Of a DNA stretch of 26,097 nucleotides, positions 25,001 to 26,097 are shown one piece after another. The notes under the pieces were generated by a model that made no database searches, had not been told where the DNA came from, and saw nothing but the letters and a program-made list of their open reading frames with translations. The translations under genes were made by a program, and so were the position numbers. Source of the DNA: Methanobacteriaceae archaeon (GTDB lineage Archaea > Methanobacteriota > Methanobacteria > Methanobacteriales > Methanobacteriaceae); the NCBI GenBank assembly GCA_900766745.1, contig CAAFWR010000063.1, forward strand, positions 1-26,097, read 5' to 3'. Position 1 is the stretch's first letter, and the number at the start of each line of letters is the position of its first letter.

Positions 25001-25224
25001 AAAATGGATATTACTTATTTTTTTTTAAAATAACTGGATGTTATATTATTAATTATTTATTATATATCTTAAATTAACTCTTTTTTAAATTAGGTGTTAT
25101 ATAATTTTTTATAAAGTTAAATTACATTATAGTTTAAAAATATAAAATAGTTAATAAATGATAGCTATCTAATATATGTTCAATAGTTACAAGATATTTC
25201 TAATAATCATATAAAGTAAATAAA

Positions 25225-25236
25225 TTTATATATAAT
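25225..25236 (+). promoter_or_regulatory. TATA box of candidate RNA at 25256
   Basis: TTTATATATAAT with core centre near 25228.5; a start about 26 bases on falls at 25254-25255, the beginning of the left arm of the closing stem. Confidence 0.45.
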
Positions 25237-25255
25237 AATGTCTAATATTAGTATA

Positions 25256-25390
25256 ACTAGTTTGAACATATTAGTTGGATATTGGTTTGATGGATCTTTT
25301 TTAATATAATTTTTATATTAAAAATGTTTTTATTTCAGTTTCACTTTTATTTTTTTATAGACAACTAATATGTCATACTAGTTTTTTTTT
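25256..25390 (+). ncRNA. Candidate small RNA with closing stem and terminal T-run
   Basis: Closing stem: ACTAGT (25256-25261) with ACTAGT (25377-25382), then, past a small internal loop, ACATATTAGTTG (25266-25277) with CAACTAATATGT (25362-25373), 18 pairs in all. Inside lies a perfect 12-bp hairpin, TTTTTAATATAA (25298-25309) with TTATATTAAAAA (25313-25324). Nine T residues (25382-25390) follow the closing stem, and a TATA box stands 26-27 bases before it. TATA, stem and T-run in register suggest an independent transcript of about 135 nt. It resembles neither RNase P RNA nor 7S RNA, being too short. It could instead be an element of a long rRNA leader. Confidence 0.45.
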
Positions 25391-25996
25391 AAAATCATTG
25401 AATGAATAGAATAGTATTTATGTTATACTTTTTTCACTGATTTATGAAATTTTTTATAATTAATTTTTATTAGTTCTATGATAAAATTTCATATAAATTT
25501 TAAGAATATATTAAAAAAGGTATTTCTAAGAATTTAATTTATGTAAAAAATTTATAAAGTTTATTAAAATAACTATTTTTTTTAAAAATTAATTATACTT
25601 TTTCATAATTTTATCATATATCATATTTAAAATTAATATTAGTCATATTTAATGATTTTTGCAATATTTTTTAATAATTATTGTTAACCTAATACCTTCA
25701 TCTATTAGATGTGCTATGTGTTATATGGCGATGACCTAAGTACATTGTATCTTTTTACAAGTTTTACTATGATGGTTGCTTTTTCCACATGTAGCTATAA
25801 TTAAAAATTATATTTATTATAATTCTATTATGTTTTATGAGTGCCCAAGTTATTTGGGTATGATGTTGGTTTTGTAGATGTGGTGATATTTGATTGTTAA
25901 ATTACTTTTGTCAGATATTAAGTGTAAATATACCTGTCTATATTTTTTTAGCGTACTTCATTATTTTTTTTGTATGTATAAATTCTGCTATTTTCA

Positions 25997-26097
25997 ATTC
26001 TGTTTGATCCTGGCAGATGCTACTGCTATTGGGATTCGATTAAGCCATGCAAGTCGAACGAGTTTAGGCTCGTGGCGTACGGCTCAGTAACACGTGG
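25997..26097 (+). rRNA. 16S ribosomal RNA, 5' end (cut by window)
   Basis: Starts at ATTCTGTTTGATCCTGGCAG, the conserved 5' end in which TCTG and CAGA form helix 1, and continues with GATTAAGCCATGCAAGTCGA, the helix 6 region (CGAG/CTCG) and GGCTCAGTAACACGTGG. The sequence is of the methanobacterial type. Only about 100 of some 1,480 bases are in the window, too few to name a genus. A reading frame crossing this gene (25890-26090) is not real. Confidence 0.97.

Larger units (their letters stand above)
24982..25996 (+). other. Long AT-rich region upstream of the rRNA operon
   Basis: About 1 kb without a convincing protein gene. The first 700 bases are extremely AT-rich and contain the candidate RNA at 25256-25390. 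From about 25690 the GC content rises and small hairpins appear: CATCT/AGATG (25699-25711) and CCCAA/TTGGG (25844-25858). This part is probably the transcribed 16S leader, which in archaea pairs with the 16S trailer for processing; the partner lies outside the window. I could not fix the rRNA promoter; GTTATATGG near 25720 is one weak TATA candidate. Confidence 0.5.

Noticed and set aside
25890..26090. 66-residue frame at the right edge
   Set aside because: It runs through the conserved 5' end of 16S rRNA.

Overview
The window is AT-rich archaeal DNA from a hydrogenotrophic methanogen of the order Methanobacteriales, most likely a gut Methanobrevibacter or Methanosphaera. This rests on methenyl-H4MPT cyclohydrolase (mch), a CfbC-type nitrogenase-like protein for coenzyme F430, an AtwA-like double ABC protein of methyl-coenzyme M reductase activation, an archaeal lipid geranylgeranyl reductase, transcription factor S, archaeal TATA-type promoters, and the 5' end of an archaeal 16S rRNA at the right edge. 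The genus cannot be settled from about 100 nt of 16S.

Layout. 1-1033: 3' part of uvrC and a small overlapping gene. 1239-2099: two small convergent genes. 2183-4298: atwA-like ABC protein and a universal stress protein. 4363-5319: a family 2 glycosyltransferase on the minus strand. 5638-8901: a 55-residue two-cluster ferredoxin, geranylgeranyl reductase, a UDP-glucose 4-epimerase-like gene and a coiled-coil protein of unknown function. 8964-12436: purF, a U32 peptidase-family protein and cfbC, tightly packed. 12442-14185 (minus): a phenylacetate-CoA-ligase-like enzyme and a two-ACT-domain protein. 14672-18666: a complete phosphate operon pstS-pstC-pstA-pstB-phoU. 19000-19308: tfs. 20185-22289: a ClC chloride transporter with a TrkA-C tail, then a nitroreductase. 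22341-23312 (minus): mch, divergent from a DUF4013-like membrane protein (23453-24226). 24619-24981: a small possibly cyclophilin-like protein. From 25997 onward: 16S rRNA, cut by the window edge.

The most interesting part is the 876-bp gap between tfs and the ClC gene. It holds three diverged copies of a roughly 115-135 nt element. The copies keep a core with an unpaired CAUCUCCUAC segment, and each can fold with a helix (P2) whose sequence differs between copies while pairing is kept. In copies 1 and 3 an outer helix starts about 26 bp after a TATA box of the form AACATTTATAT, where an archaeal transcript should begin. I read this as a family of structured small RNAs with their own promoters, possibly pairing with Shine-Dalgarno sequences of the GGAGAUGAA type. 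A second, unrelated candidate RNA lies at 25256-25390 upstream of the rRNA genes, with TATA box, closing stem and terminal T-run in register.

Other regulatory structure: a 17-bp palindrome at the expected mch start site, hairpins in the pstS leader and in front of the 24619 gene, and hairpin terminators shared by convergent gene pairs. No CRISPR array, insertion sequence or tRNA gene was seen.
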